Assembly: GCA_030280995.1 (NCBI GenBank)
Contig: JASXTE010000015.1
Coordinates: forward strand, 25,104,501-25,168,500
Source of the DNA: Hemileia vastatrix
Lineage: Eukaryota > Basidiomycota > Pucciniomycetes > Pucciniales > Zaghouaniaceae
Reading direction: 5' to 3'
Length of the DNA: 64,000 nt
The notes below the pieces were generated by a model. It made no database searches and was not told the origin of the DNA. It saw only the letters and a list, made by a program, of their open reading frames with translations. The position numbers and the translations under genes were made by a program. How positions within the stretch are numbered: position 1 is the stretch's first letter; each line of letters opens with the position of its first letter. Positions 24,986-35,727 of the stretch are shown here, piece by piece.

Positions 24986-25215
24986 CGGCAATACCCTCCC
25001 CTGCGTTTCACTATATTAGGGGGTGGTGATTGCCATTTTTTTCATGTCAAAAAATTTTTTTATATCTGAAAAAAAAATGGCAATACCTCATCCTGAACTT
25101 TACTGTGGGAGGGGGTGGAGATTGCCATTTATTTCATGTCAAAAAAAATATTTATGTAAGAAAAAAAATCACAATACCTCCCCCTAAAATTTACTGTGTG
25201 AGGGGTTAAATATTA
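24986..25215. repeat. Three tandem inverted-repeat units with CACTA-like cores
   Basis: Three units start near 24,986, 25,078 and 25,168. Each begins GGCAATACC (degenerate in unit 3) and ends with the complement, GGGGGTGG then GATTGCC. The first unit contains CACTATATTAGGGGGTGG, close to the CACTA terminal repeats elsewhere in the window. The units are separated by AT-rich runs containing TTTCATGTCAAAAAA. It may be a run of nested or tandem element ends; no coding sequence is linked to it. Confidence 0.6.
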
Positions 25216-25925
25216 CCAAATTTTCATTTTAATTTCATAAATTCTTAAATAAATAAATAAAAAAATATAATCAGCCAAGTAAAAGTAATGGGATTCACAA
25301 TTCTACCTGCTAATGATTTCAGATGTGACCAAAGCCAAATAAATCATATGACAAGCAATGTATTGACAATTCATCCATTCAATACAAATAAATAATTAAA
25401 TGAACAAATCTATACAGCAGCAAGTCTCAATTGCACAAAATTTTTATTTTATTGATTATATTTAATAATTGATAATTTAAAAATTTATGAAGTAAAAATA
25501 AAAAAAACTGAAAATCTTCTAATCACCATATTTGGAACCCCTCCCTAAAGATTTAATATAAATAGGGCCCTTTCACCTTGCTTTACTTACCTTGTTTATC
25601 AAACTTTGGTTGATCTGGAATGAAAAACCAAAATGAGTAAGTGTTTCACAAGATTCAAAAAAATGAGAACACTTTTTACAAGATATCAAACAAGGAGTTT
25701 CCTAGGTAGTTTGATGATTATCTCTTGGATTTTTGATTGATGATTATGCTGAGAAGAGTTCCAAATATATTTGATGATGCCATCTCCTAAAAAGAATCCA
25801 AAAAATCAACAAATCAGGGAAAAAATGATTTATAAAGAAGAAAAATTGAGGGAAAAAATGATAAAAAACAGTTGAGGAATAGACATACCTTGGGAGTGGT
25901 ACAATGAAAAGTATCAGAAAAAACA

Positions 25926-26720
25926 TGCATATTATGGAATATCAAAATTCAAAAATGTAAATTAGTTTACAAAAAAAGACTCAACTTTAAAAGTAGATAT
26001 CTCAGAAATTTCTGAGCCAAAATTGATTATGCTTTCTGGAAATGAAATTCATGCCTATAGAGAACCTGTAATCAAAATAATGTGAGATTTGAATGAGCCA
26101 AAATCTAGCAAATGTTAATATTCATCCTCATAAAATAAAATTACATAATTGGAAGGACTGATCTAAAACTGATACTTAGCTGATCAAATAAGAGCCAAAA
26201 GCCTGAAGTATTATTTGAAATAGATTGCATAAGCCCTATATGCATATTATGCAACATTGAACTTAAAAAATGTAAATTAGTCCATGAAACAAGATTCAAC
26301 TTTGGAAGCAGTTATCTCAGCAATCACAGGAAAAAATTCAACACCATTTTCTGGAAATAAAATCCATCATTCTGGATATTCTTCCAACAAAAGGATATGT
26401 CATTTAAAAAACTCTAACCCTATTTCTGACCTTTTATTTTTGACTTAAAAGAAAATCAAAAAAGGGTTATAAAAATTAAAGCCAGGTATTATAAATGGTC
26501 TAAAAAGATCTATTTTAGCTACCTATTTTTTTATAAGTATTATATTTGTTCCAGAGTAAGACCTACTTGAGAAGATTAAAATAAAGTTGATGGAAATTTG
26601 AGCCAAGTGGATGATAAATATCTCAAAAACCAGTGAGCCAAATCAGATGTTGTGTGGTGGATATGAGAGCTAGGCTTCTGTAGAACCTTCTTAAAAGTGG
26701 AATTTTGATTTGAGAAAACA
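25926..26720. repeat. Diverged tandem repeats of about 300 bases
   Basis: Similar blocks occur near 25,926-26,110, 26,241-26,420 and 26,570-26,700. Each has an ATATCTCA-like core, and units 1 and 3 share a following GAGCCAAA. Units 1 and 2 also share AAATGTAAATTAGT and TTTCTGGAAAT. The arrangement suggests an old tandemly duplicated non-coding region, perhaps from a retroelement leader. No gene is visible. Confidence 0.4.
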
Positions 26721-28319
26721 AAAAAATAAATAGAAACAATAAAAAAATAAATTCGGAAAAAGAACATCAGTTAAAATTGAAAAAAAGATGGTGGGAGGAT
26801 GACTTACCTGATGAGATGTCTTCAAAGATGTAGTAGGACCAGATAGAAGTTCAGGAAGTGATGGATAAAATAAATAGAAGAAGAGTTAAGGAAGTGATAG
26901 AAGATGAATAAAAGGATATGAGGGATCATTTAAAAACAGAAAGAATAAAAAATTATGTAATTTCTGAAAGATCCAACTTCATGTTAAGATGATTAACCAA
27001 AATGAATCAGGAAGTGAAAAGTTATGCTTTCAGTGAAAATTCAAAATAATAGTCAATATGCAAAAATGAAACAAACCCAAGTGGAAAGTACATGAAACTT
27101 GATCATTTTGAGAGCATGAAAAAAGGATTTAAAAGGGTTGTGTTAAAAATTTTGTAGTGTTCTTGGCATTATGAGTAAGTTTTGAGGATATAAATTTTTT
27201 CAGGAATTGTTGATAAAGAAAGTAATGAAAAGCTCAAAATTTACTGGGGCACCATGTGTAAAAATTTGTATCAAAAAAGTGGGATGGGAAATATGTGATG
27301 TGTGGTGAATTGGGAGGATCTGTAGATTGGTTGGCTGTGCTGTGGTTGGGAAATTTTCACTAAAGTAGGACATATTTGACCCCATATTTAAGATCTCATG
27401 TACCAAATCAGCCATGTTTCATGGTGTGTTTATGTGGTGGTTTTCAAATGAAATCCACCAGGAATATTTGTTCAAGTTTGAGACCCCCTATTAAAAATTA
27501 GATGGGTAGAGGAGGAGAAGGAGATCCTTAAGAAGATGAATAAAATATTGCTTTCAAAATTTTTTATGGATAAAAATTAAATTGAAATTAATTTTATAAA
27601 TATTTTTGTCATTATATTGGTTTCACTTTTAAATGCAGTTGCTATTTCACATGTACTCATACCAGAATTTGGGAAAGTGATTTATATAAGCATTAAATAA
27701 TTAAATCAGAAAACTTGCATATTAATTTACATAACAACCATTCAAGTTATACACTTTAAGGACTATTTTTATTTTTATTTAAATATAAATATTTCTTTTA
27801 GTTGAGTAACTGAAGATTTTATTTTCAATAGCCTGTAGGTCTTATATTTTAGGTAAAATTTAAAAAATTATAGAAAATTTAGTTTTTCAAAGACTTAATA
27901 GATTAGAAGTGAGAAGTGACTATAATCTTTTTAAAATTTGAAAATAGTAATGGCACTAGTTATTTCAATCCCTATAGCTATTAATATTTGTGATCAAAAA
28001 ATTTGCTAAATTTATCTATTGTTACAATTATGTAGTAAAAGATATTATTATTGTAAATTATATTTACTTTCATAATTTTATGGTTTATCTTTTGAATGCA
28101 AAGTAATGACTAGGTATGTTAAGGAATAATTTTCTTCCTCTAAATTGATAATAATATTGTATATTCAAAAGCTTATGTTGGATCAATTTGTGCTCAATGT
28201 GTGCTCAATGAAGGATAAAATCATGGTTATAGTTGATCAACTTATGCATAACTTGATATCAATTGAGGTTCATTTTTGGACCAATCTGAGAATAAATGTA
28301 AATCTAACCCTAATTTACT
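26721..28319. other. AT-rich interval, no gene seen
   Basis: Only short frames of low-complexity composition occur, none with a recognisable similarity or conserved motif. Polyadenine and polythymine runs are common. Confidence 0.3.
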
Positions 28320-28580
28320 CACCACACAATATGGGGGGCGGACTTGCTAGCAAGTCCGCAACCTTGGACCCAAACTCACCATAGATTGAACACACATTGA
28401 GCTATTGATAAAGGAACCATACAATCAGGGATGAACACCACTCAGCAGAACAGTTTTAGGTGGGTGTTCAAGTAGAGTTCAGTATGGGTTCAGTATGAGT
28501 TCAGTCTGAGTTCCATCTGAGTTCCATCTGAGTTCAGGTTGAGGACTTGCTAGCAAGTCCACCCCCTATATTGCGTAGTG
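28320..28580 (+). mobile_element. Non-autonomous CACTA MITE, second copy
   Basis: Same family as the element at 4,098-4,346. The left end CACCACACAATATGGGGGG and the inverse of the right end CACTACGCAATATAGGGGG match. At both ends they are followed by the palindrome GGACTTGCTAGCAAGTCC, which is better preserved than in the first copy. The 3-base flanking duplication is ACT (28,317-28,319 and 28,581-28,583). It is 12 bases longer than the first copy, consistent with one extra 11-12-base subterminal unit (GAGTTCAGTAT type). Confidence 0.88.
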
Positions 28581-28628
28581 ACTTATGTTTATAAAGTATT
28601 CATAAACCTGGAATAATTAAGAGACACA

Positions 28629-29338
28629 CTAAATTTCAAGAGAGGGGATTTCTAGCAATTCACCCCTAGATTTCCTGCGGTGATTATTGCTGGTTTCTGA
28701 CTCAGTTGATTGTGGCTCCTGTGTTTGCTCTTCAGTCTATTTATAAATAAGAAAATATAAATAAAAAAAAGAATTGATAAGATAAAAGAAAAAAAACATA
28801 ATTGATTTATATCAGGTTGGTTTATATTTCCATAAGGATCTATTGAAAAGATATCTTGATTTGTGGAAGTGAACTGAGAAGAGGCTTGAGTAGAAGAGGA
28901 AGGAAAAAGATTTCTTTTGAAATCATGTTCAGAGATAGGATCTTCTCCATCCAACATGTTTGCAGGATTAACATCAGCTTGCTCTCCAAAAATCAAATCC
29001 ATCTCTTTAAATTAAGGACATAAAAAATCAATTTTATCATCTATGGATTTGATGCCCTTACTGATATCGAGGTCAGAAATACCAAAACCAGTAGAAGATG
29101 AAAGAGTCTTTGCCTTCTTGTACTTGGCTCAATAATTCTTGAAGCGTTCAGACATCTGTTTTGGTAAAAGGTCTATCCTTCCCTTAGTCTTATTCCATAA
29201 TTTTTTGGCCATTAGAAGATAACCATTAACTTTTGATGTGGGGGGGCGTCCTACTTTAGTTGCATTCTCAGTACCAAAACAAGAATCATGGTTATATTTA
29301 GTTTTTAGCCAGTTGATAAGAATGAGATGATCTTTTTT
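28629..29338 (-). pseudogene. Rust-type Myb/SANT-like DNA-binding protein, relic
   Basis: The minus strand from about 29,338 encodes LILINWLKTKYNHDSCFGT, then GRPPTSKVNGYL, then LLPKQMSERFKNY followed by a TGA where Trp is expected, then AKYKKA and TGFGISDLDI. It continues FLCP, a TAA, FKEMDLIFGEQADVNP, an acidic Ser/Thr-rich stretch, and a probable last exon (28,747 to 28,629) ending SLEI. The spacing of W, K-rich segments and the C-terminal CP...IFG motif is what I recall from a large family of SANT-like proteins in rusts, often derived from Harbinger-type transposons. That assignment is from memory, not a search. Two in-frame stops make it a pseudogene. A run of seven Cs on the minus strand near 29,240 keeps the frame. 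Confidence 0.5.
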
Positions 29339-29399
29339 TTAGTTGAATGATTTTGGATTTCTCAGCAGATTAGGGGAAGGAGGGAGTTGTGAGATTTGT

Positions 29400-30000
29400 A
29401 GAACAACTGGGTGATGGCTGCATTTGAGAAGATCTATGATGACAAGGCATGTTAAGATAATTAAAGATGAAAAGGAGCAGAAACAAGCAGATGAGATAGC
29501 AAGATTAAAAGGAGCAGAAACAAGCAGATGAGAGAGTGAGATGAAAAGGAGCAGAATCAAATAGGAGAAATGGGGAGAAAGTCTGAGTGGATAGAATGAG
29601 CAGGATGGGATGAGAATGGGAGTGCACAGCAAGGTAGAAGGCATATGCAGAGGGTAGTCCAAGATGTGGTTATGGAAGAAAGTTGTGCAACATGTGGTTA
29701 TGACGGAAAGTTTTCCAAGATGTGGTTATGAAAAATTGAGTAAAAAAAAATTTGGATAAGAGGTGAAAATTGACATGTAAAGTGTCTAATAACCCAATTA
29801 TTGGCAAAAATAATTGCAGAAGATAATTGGGGTATAAGGATTTTTATCCACAATTAATTTAATTGAAGATCTGTCAACATTGATACCCCTTATTATAACA
29901 GGTGCTCTTATAGGTGTGATTTTTTAAGTTTCATGATTTACATCTTTTATTTTTCAGCTTCCTCAATACAAGTTAAAGATTATTCTATGGAAGTTATTTC
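29400..30000. other. Low-complexity purine-rich interval
   Basis: Purine-rich repeats such as AAAAGGAGCAGAAACAAGCA (about 29,467-29,550) and three copies of ATGTGGTTATG (29,664-29,735) make this a decayed tandem-repeat stretch. The minus-strand frame at 29,339-29,662 is a translation of these repeats and is not a credible gene. Confidence 0.4.
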
Positions 30001-31130
30001 ATCATTCAGGAACATAATATCCTATTCTAATACAATTACCTCATTTACATCATCACTGTAAGATATTTTACATTTAAAATCTTCACATGAATCATCCTTT
30101 TCATATTCATGATTACTAGGTTCAGAATCTTGTGAGTTTTAAATAACATTTATTCTTTTCTTACAGGTATGACTTTTTACCCAAGTTTAATTAAATTTAT
30201 AGCAAGTGTCACTTTCTTGTCTCTTAGGGAGAAGAGGAGCAGTAGGTTTTTTCTTCTCTACTGGTATCTTATTTTTAGTAGGTTTTAATACCTCAACATT
30301 TTTCTTATGATGGGTATACCTTGCCTCATACTTGTGGTTTAATAATATTTCATTTCATATATTAATAAATCCAGAATTATCCCTGATGGTTTCAGTTCTA
30401 GCTACAATAATGTCTCTGACTGATATAGGCAATTTATATATTATTTTATCTTTCCACTCATCATAATCCATTTTTGGATCCATGGCTTTCATGATTTTCA
30501 CTAAATTTATTAGAAAAACAATTGGGTTTTCCCCAGTGCTTGGGTTATATCTATTTTTTCATACAATCTTTGTTGAGTGATTCAAAATTTTGGGACACCA
30601 AATTTTATTTAAATTAGTTCCTTCCATTCAATCCAGGAATAATTAATTAACTCACTAAGAACATATTCAAGCCATAAAAAGGCCACATATTTAAATAAAG
30701 ATATTAATTTTGATGTACTTTCTTTATCAGCTAATTTGTATGAAAATTGTAAGTTATCACTTCTTTGAATAAATTTTTGCCAATCATATTTTTAATCCCT
30801 ATTAAAAGATGGATACTGATCTAAATTATGCCACTTCTATTGGTGAGTTCTGACTTCATTAACCTGAGGAATATTTTGTATTTCACTTACTTTGGATATA
30901 TGATCATGTATTTCATCTTTTACTTATTTTTTACTCTCAGATTCCATGACACTATTTTCTTTTTCAATCATTGGTTTTTCATATGAATTTTTCATATGAA
31001 GTGGTGTATTTTCCACATAAGAGGTGTTTTCATCTACTTCTACAATTTTTTAAGTATCTTATAAAATATTAGTTACTTCTATTTCAATCTGGAGAAAAAA
31101 GCTTCATGATCCTTAATTGTGGATCCCTTG
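30000..31130 (-). pseudogene. Retrotransposon gag-like relic with a degenerate zinc knuckle
   Basis: Reading the minus strand downward from about 31,100, conserved-looking blocks appear in order. These are an acidic Glu/Ser stretch, then DNLQFSYKLADKE, then WLEYVLSELI and SWIEWKEL, then NPIVFLINLVKIM, MDYDEWKDKIIYKLP, RDIIVARTETIRDN, ILLNHKYEARY, and a final CYKF...WVKSHTC that looks like a damaged CCHC knuckle. This order (capsid-like helices, then basic stretch, then knuckle) fits a Gag protein of a Ty3-like or related retroelement. Several stops interrupt it. No protease or polymerase follows on the left, so only the gag end survives. Family assignment is tentative. Confidence 0.45.
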
Positions 31131-33287
31131 AAATTAATATCCCCTAATAAAAATATTGAGAATTTACATTACCAATAGATTAATGATAATAAGATAGACA
31201 TGGTGTCCAAAGGATTCAGGTAAGAGAATAACTTAAAAGCTAAAAAGGGGTGGATTCTTTACAGAAACTAATTCAAGGGGAAACCATGAGATTAATATAA
31301 TCTGGTGTGTGTGCAATAAATATTATTATTAAAATAGCTACATTTATTGTCTTATTAGACTCTATGATGTGATCAGTACTTCTTAAATCATAGGCTTGAA
31401 GAATTGTACACTTAAAAAATAAGCAAAAATTAAATTAAATAGATTCATTAATTTAAATTTTACACATTTTAAAAATTTAAAATTCACTTGTTGGGCTTTT
31501 TTTTTCATGACATGTCAATTTTTTACTGAGTTTTTTTCATTATTCCCTGTTTTCTGATTTTAAAAAATGAAAAAATATCATTTGGGTCCATATTTTTGCA
31601 ATTCTATAAGTTCTTTTCTATCTCTACCTTCATGATTTTTGGTTTCTTTTTTAAAAAAATAATGATAAAAATCATATTTTCCCTTTTTTATGACCCAAAA
31701 TCATATTTTGTGGGTCAAAGGAAACAAAAAAATTAACTAAACTATACTAAAAAAACAAAAAATTTTGAAAAACAGCTTTAATTTTATAACCATTAATTTT
31801 TAAAATTTTACTGAAAAGATTCATTATCCTCTCTATTATCTCATTCCAGAAGACATTTACTTTATTCAGTAGGTTATAATGTTGTGCATATTAATTTTGG
31901 AAAAGCAGGCTGGTTTTATGTCTCAAATCTCCCACTGTGGCAGTCTAAAGTTTAGTATGGCACCAAAAGTTGCTTTAAATTTATTAGTGGATGTTAATCA
32001 TGAATATTTGAAGGTTTATATAAATTCAGAATAATTTTATTATAATGAAAATGGTTGGTTTTATGGTTAAAAATGGTCAAGAGGAAATAATTAATTCACA
32101 GTCAAGTAGAGTTATTATAGGGTTAAAAATGGATCAAAATAGAATTCAGGTGGCTCAAGAAACTTTTGAAATTTTTTGTGAATTCTTAATATTTTTTTTA
32201 TATTTTTAATTGTTTTATTAAGTATTTTTAAATATTTTGATTTTTGTTAAATTACTTAACTTTAATAATTTTTAACTTAGTGAATAGGGATGTTCAGGCT
32301 ACAAAAATTGGAGGAAATGTTCTTCATATGTAGTTCTATCATTTATAATTTTTAAATATTTTCTATAAATGTTTTAAGGTTCTAATTGAGTCCAGAAAAT
32401 TCTGGACAACCTCTGTACAGGCTCCAAAAATCTCCAGATGAACTCCAGACAAACTCCAGATGAGCCCTGGAAGAAAAAAGGAGGCACATGACTAGACTAT
32501 TCATATAAAGGCTGTAGACTTAGAATTAGACCATCATCATACATCATAATAAAGTATCAAAATAAATTATAACACATAACAGCTATCATTTTACATAACA
32601 TTTTACAATTTGTAATACCCCTATAAATATAACATTTTTACTTAACACTTCATATATTTTGCACAAAAACTCATAAGTATGAAAATGTAGGGTATCATTA
32701 GATAGTTCTCAACTCCAGGGACACTTTTTTAACATCTTTTCACAAAAATAAAAACTTTATAAAAACATATAAATACAATCATTAAAATAACTTTTGACTG
32801 GTACAACTTTTTGTTGTATTTCTTTATATTAACTTAAGAACATAGATTATATCATCTCAAAACTGTTAAAAATAACTGGGGAAAATTTCATTTATTTATA
32901 AAGTAGAAATATAAGCTTATTTTATTGAGAACTCTTATTTTACTTAAAGGGACAGGGTTTTCTTTGGTTTATACAACTCCCTTGGATTCTGCTTACAGAA
33001 AGGCAACTGTAAGAGTCTTTCTACACCTCCAAGAAAACAATTATTGGGAAATTTTTGGTGGAGGAAGAAAACTGAAAGATGTTTCCAAAATATATGTAAA
33101 TAATGCATAATAAAGGAGAAACAATTTTTAAAAAACTAAAATAAAACTGTTATATCCCCAGCCAGAAAAGAAATCATAATAATTATATAATAATTATGTA
33201 TTTGTGACCAAATTAACAGGGATTTATTACAGCATTATTACACTTAGAGAATCAAAACCCATTTCCTCAAATATTCTACAACTCTGG
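31131..33287. other. AT-rich interval with short inverted and tandem repeats
   Basis: No gene is recognised. Small structures include a hairpin near 31,690-31,720 (GACCCAAAAT and its near-complement), an 18-base inverted repeat GTCCAGAAAATTCTGGAC near 32,390, and a run of ~11-base units CTCCAGATGAA / CTCCAGACAAA up to 32,470. At 32,944 the stretch AAAGGGACAGGGTTTTCTTT resembles one inside the gene X insertion. Confidence 0.35.
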
Positions 33288-33390
33288 GTGAGATGGTCTA
33301 TGTGGTTAGATCAATGCATGGATGGCCACTAGTCAGTCTCCTTGACATGTTTTTTGTGGGTTCAAATACCTGAATCATCACCCCTTTTTA
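33288..33390 (+). ncRNA. tRNA-like sequence, possibly a SINE head
   Basis: The sequence starts GGGTGAG and ends ATCACCCC, which pair over six bases like an acceptor stem. TGGTCTATGTGGTTAGA resembles an RNA polymerase III A box, and GGTTCAAATACC, about 65 bases on, resembles a B box. A T5 run with a second T-rich tract follows, as at a pol III terminator. The T stem does not pair well and I cannot assign an anticodon, so this is not a functional tRNA. A tRNA-derived SINE or decayed tRNA is the best reading. Confidence 0.4.
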
Positions 33391-33687
33391 AACAAACTTT
33401 CTTTTTCCATGGTCAGCACACTAATTTCTTGCTGGTTTCAATGCATTGTTCTCCCCACAATATCTCTATTCTCCCTCAGAAACATGCAGTGGATCAAAAT
33501 TTATGTGAAGGCTGTAAAACCCACCCCACTTTGTCAACCACCTACTTTTTCAGCCCACCCCACTATCTGGACATTAGTAGTTGATCATTCATCTTTGGTA
33601 AGCTGCAGAATACCACTCCCCTTATACTCTTGAAAACCATTCCCATCAAACCATGGCCCCTCAAGAACTAACCTCCCCCCTTCCCCC

Positions 33688-33695
33688 TATAAAAA
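33688..33695 (+). promoter_or_regulatory. Possible TATA box in a C-rich context
   Basis: TATAAAAA follows a strongly C-rich stretch, and about 30 bases downstream begins AACTGGATCCCCCAGTT, a short hairpin. It resembles an LTR or gene promoter, but no gene follows closely; the nearest is the Copia relic 2 kb away. Confidence 0.3.
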
Positions 33696-33699
33696 CCCT

Positions 33700-35727
33700 A
33701 TCTGTGTCCTCAAGACAACTGGATCCCCCAGTTATCCTGTTAATTATCCATACACCTAAACCAGTACATTCATTGATCCACACATGCACATAGCCTATTG
33801 TTTTACCATGCCCTCATGCCCCTAGCTGGGTGAGATTGTAATGAACAGAAAAAATTCTACAACTTAGGGTATTTACCTCCATTTTGGTAGAAAATAAGTA
33901 TATAATTGCACATTAATTGGTTCATTTCATAATTAAATTCCATATTCAACCACCCTATGGAGTAAATTTTAGTATTAATGGCATTTAGTTAATATTCAAC
34001 CCTGGTACTTTGGTAGTCATTAGGTAAAACTTGAGTGCTAATTGTACATGAATTTCATTCAATGTGCACAATGAATAACTTTATATGGAATAGTAAGAGT
34101 ATATTAATTATTCTGTATGTTTGTAGAGCACTTTTACTTGTGTTTGGTTGGAATATTTTAGTAACTGAGGCTTGGAATATGCATCCAGTAGTTTAAAACA
34201 GTGAAAATGGATGAAATTTGGTGATGAGTAGTAAGTATAGTGGCTTGGAATGAAAATTGAAAGAAATGAAGAACTGGGAAGGATAAAGTAAGTGATTTAA
34301 AAGTGAGATGCAAAATCAAAAAATGGCAGGAAGGGGGGTAAGTTAATGATGCAAAGTAAGTATCTGTTAGAATATATACTTACTTCTACCCATTTTTTAC
34401 AAAAATTAATAGTTAATGAGGGTTTATAATGCAATTGTGAATGAATATTCTATCAATTTTTGGTAAAGTACTCAAAGCAACCCAGATTACAGGTACAGTG
34501 GTAGATGCCCTCAATGCATATTACCTGCAATTTTGTTTCCAAAATACATGACCACACACTCATTTTGGAAGCTTTTACTACAGTAAGCATATAATCAATA
34601 TTGGTCCCTCATTGTCTTTAGAATCACACTTCAATTTAATTTAATTTCAAATTATATTTCACACATCTCACTATCATGATGGGAAAAGTTTAGTCACATT
34701 TTCTTTTTGGGTGGTAGTTTCCCACAATAAAACATGACATGAACTAATGCAGCTGTCCTGAAGTACATACATTGCACACATGTCCATGCTACTCAATTAT
34801 CCTCACCCACAAGTAAAATGTGTGACATTGCACATCCCAATTTTAGTAGGAAATTGTGCTGAGTAGCAGTGATGTGTAATGATCATAATTTAGTGTAAAA
34901 AGAGTAAAAAAATGAAGTAGGCTTTTGAAAATGTGTAACTGGTCAGGATGCAAGATGGGGATTTGAAGAATTGTCAGAAGAAATTATGAGTTGAAGAATC
35001 ACATGCCTAAATCTCTTGTAAATCTACTAGAGACTAAAGAATTTTTATGTAATATGATAGTCAAAGGAGGGAAATAATGAAAAAAGGGATGTGGTTTACA
35101 TCAGAATAGCCAAAAATATGCATACCAAAGGGGTTTAACAAAATGGGGGTAGATGCTCTTAATGGTTTTACAGCAATTTTTTTGGTGATGATGGGAGAGG
35201 GGTTATAATTAGGTTTAGAATATTGAGAATTGCAAATGTGGCCTTGTATGTATGTAGACTTTACAGGCAAGTTATCACTCTTCATTCTGATACCAAGTGA
35301 AGAGAGAAAGTCTACCATTGGGACTTTGGGATTTTGGTGCACAGGGAATTAAAGGTTATGAGTGCTTAGTGTGCTACCAGTTGCAGATAAAAAGTAAAGT
35401 AATATAGATCAGGAAGGGAAAGAGGAAGAGAAAATTTAAATTGTTTTTGTCTTGCTAATAGAATAAAATAGATAATTACATGAAAAATAAAATAAATAAT
35501 ACATATAAAAAACATAAAATTAAAATTAAAAAAATTATATTTCTGGTTTTTTTTTCTGTTTTATTTGTTCCTGCAGTAATTTCATATCTTTAATTTTTAA
35601 ATTGGATGACTCATTATCACTTCTCTGGTCCTAATTCTTACTTTTTTGTTCTCATTGCTCATATGGCCCTTCTTACTCTCATATATCATGTGGCCCTCCT
35701 CTGTTCAATTCACCTTCCACTCCTGCT
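33700..35727. other. AT-rich interval upstream of the Copia relic
   Basis: No gag-like frame was found before the protease segment at 35,728, so the 5' part of the outer Copia is either lost or unrecognisable. I found no LTR here matching sequence after 45,700. Confidence 0.3.

Noticed and set aside
29339..29662. Open frame of 107 codons on the minus strand
   Set aside because: It translates a purine-rich tandem repeat on the other strand.
33342..33633. Two overlapping plus-strand frames near the tRNA-like sequence
   Set aside because: Neither has recognisable motifs, and both begin inside or directly after a non-coding tRNA-like element.
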